Assembly (NCBI GenBank): GCA_022009675.1
Contig: CP091718.1
Coordinates: forward strand, 1,426,001 to 1,490,000
Source of the DNA: Oscillospiraceae bacterium
Lineage (GTDB): Bacteria > Bacillota > Clostridia > Oscillospirales > CAG-272
Direction of reading: 5' to 3'
Length of the DNA stretch: 64,000 nucleotides
Of this stretch, positions 63,660 to 64,000 are shown one piece after another. Position 1 is the stretch's first letter. Every line of letters starts with the position of its first letter. The notes under the pieces were generated by a model that was not told the origin of the DNA, did no database searches, and saw nothing but the letters and a program-made list of their open reading frames with translations. Made by a program: the position numbers and the translations under genes.

Positions 63660-64000
63660 ATGCGGGGCGCGGTATCGGCGGTCGGCGGTGTGCTGACCGA
63701 CTTGTTCTTCCCGCCGCGCTGTGCGGGATGCGGCGCGCTCCTGCCACCCTTCCGGCGCCTGCACGGCGGAGTCGTCCCGGCACTTTGCGCGGATTGCCTC
63801 CCCTCAGTGGGAGAAGGCACGGGCGCAGGTACCGGACGGGGGGCAGGCGGGGGCGGTCTGGCTTGTCCCGTACTGCCCGGAGGAGCCGGAATGTGTTCCG
63901 CAGCAAGTGATTTTCCGGCTCAAGCACCGGGATGACAGAAGGCTGACGGAGTGGCTGTCGACGGCGTTCGCGGAGCCGGTTCGCCGGACACTGGAGTCGG
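63660..64000 (+). CDS. comF: ComF family phosphoribosyltransferase, 5' part, frame-broken
   Basis: The N-terminal part of a ComF-like protein, linked to DNA uptake and related to amidophosphoribosyltransferases. It shows LTDLFFPPRCAGCGALLPP and a later LCADCLP, the two Cys pairs of the N-terminal zinc finger. The break is at C4 (63800-63803), one base extra; repair continues QWEKARAQVPDGG, then a run ending VIFRLKHRDDRRLTEWL, which matches family sequence. The gene runs off the end of the window. It starts two bases after the recD2 stop, so they share an operon. Confidence 0.87.

Overview
The window looks like a chromosomal contig from a fairly GC-rich member of the Clostridia (Bacillota). 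An Oscillospirales- or Christensenellales-type gut lineage is my inference; nothing in the window fixes the taxonomy. Supporting evidence is the Firmicutes-style ribosomal operons, strong AGGAGG ribosome binding sites, SigA-type promoters, FMN and SAM-I riboswitches, PssA, a fatty acyl-ACP thioesterase, UgpC/MsmX and a group IIC-like intron.

Layout. 1-4928: end of the spc/alpha ribosomal operon (adk, map, infA, rpmJ, rpsM, rpsK, rpsD, rpoA, rplQ). 4961-9038: a MITE-like element, an orphan sugar-ABC ATPase, a split ThrE-type exporter and pssA. 9285-13311: a giant CotH-kinase lipoprotein with about 13 Cys-rich repeats. 13407-17164 (minus): thioesterase, DUF47 and Pit phosphate transporter, then fba with a second MITE-like element in its leader. 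17749-28245: an accessory, surface-protein region (LRR protein, two C-terminally anchored glycan-related proteins, GH78 enzyme, FKBP/trigger-factor-like lipoprotein) with tRNA-Ser and birA. 28330-30217: an apparently class C group II intron just after a terminator. 30231-42853: mscL, a discoidin-domain lipoprotein, a sigma/anti-sigma pair, an hflX-Nudix-yigZ operon, rpmE, a surface cysteine-peptidase-like protein with seven 84-residue repeats, a small lipoprotein and trmO. 43347-56014: rpoB-rpoC, then rpsL-rpsG-fusA-tuf. 56185-64000: FMN riboswitch with ribU, a small membrane export protein, an orphan solute-binding lipoprotein, SAM-I riboswitch with metK, recD2 and the start of comF.

Two things cut across the window. 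First, about 38 single-base frame breaks interrupt roughly 22 genes, including rpoB, rpoC, tuf, metK, adk and map. Almost all sit in short homopolymers and most look like one extra base. I read them as sequencing or assembly indels, so gene spans are given as if the breaks were repaired and each break is located. Second, sixteen promoters can be read by eye and all have a spacer of exactly 17 bp.

At least nine exported proteins carry a Thr/Glu-rich linker (TETE/GTET type). This suggests a coordinated envelope with lipoproteins and type I membrane-anchored enzymes working on glycans outside the cell. No CRISPR array, prophage or recognisable defence island is present.
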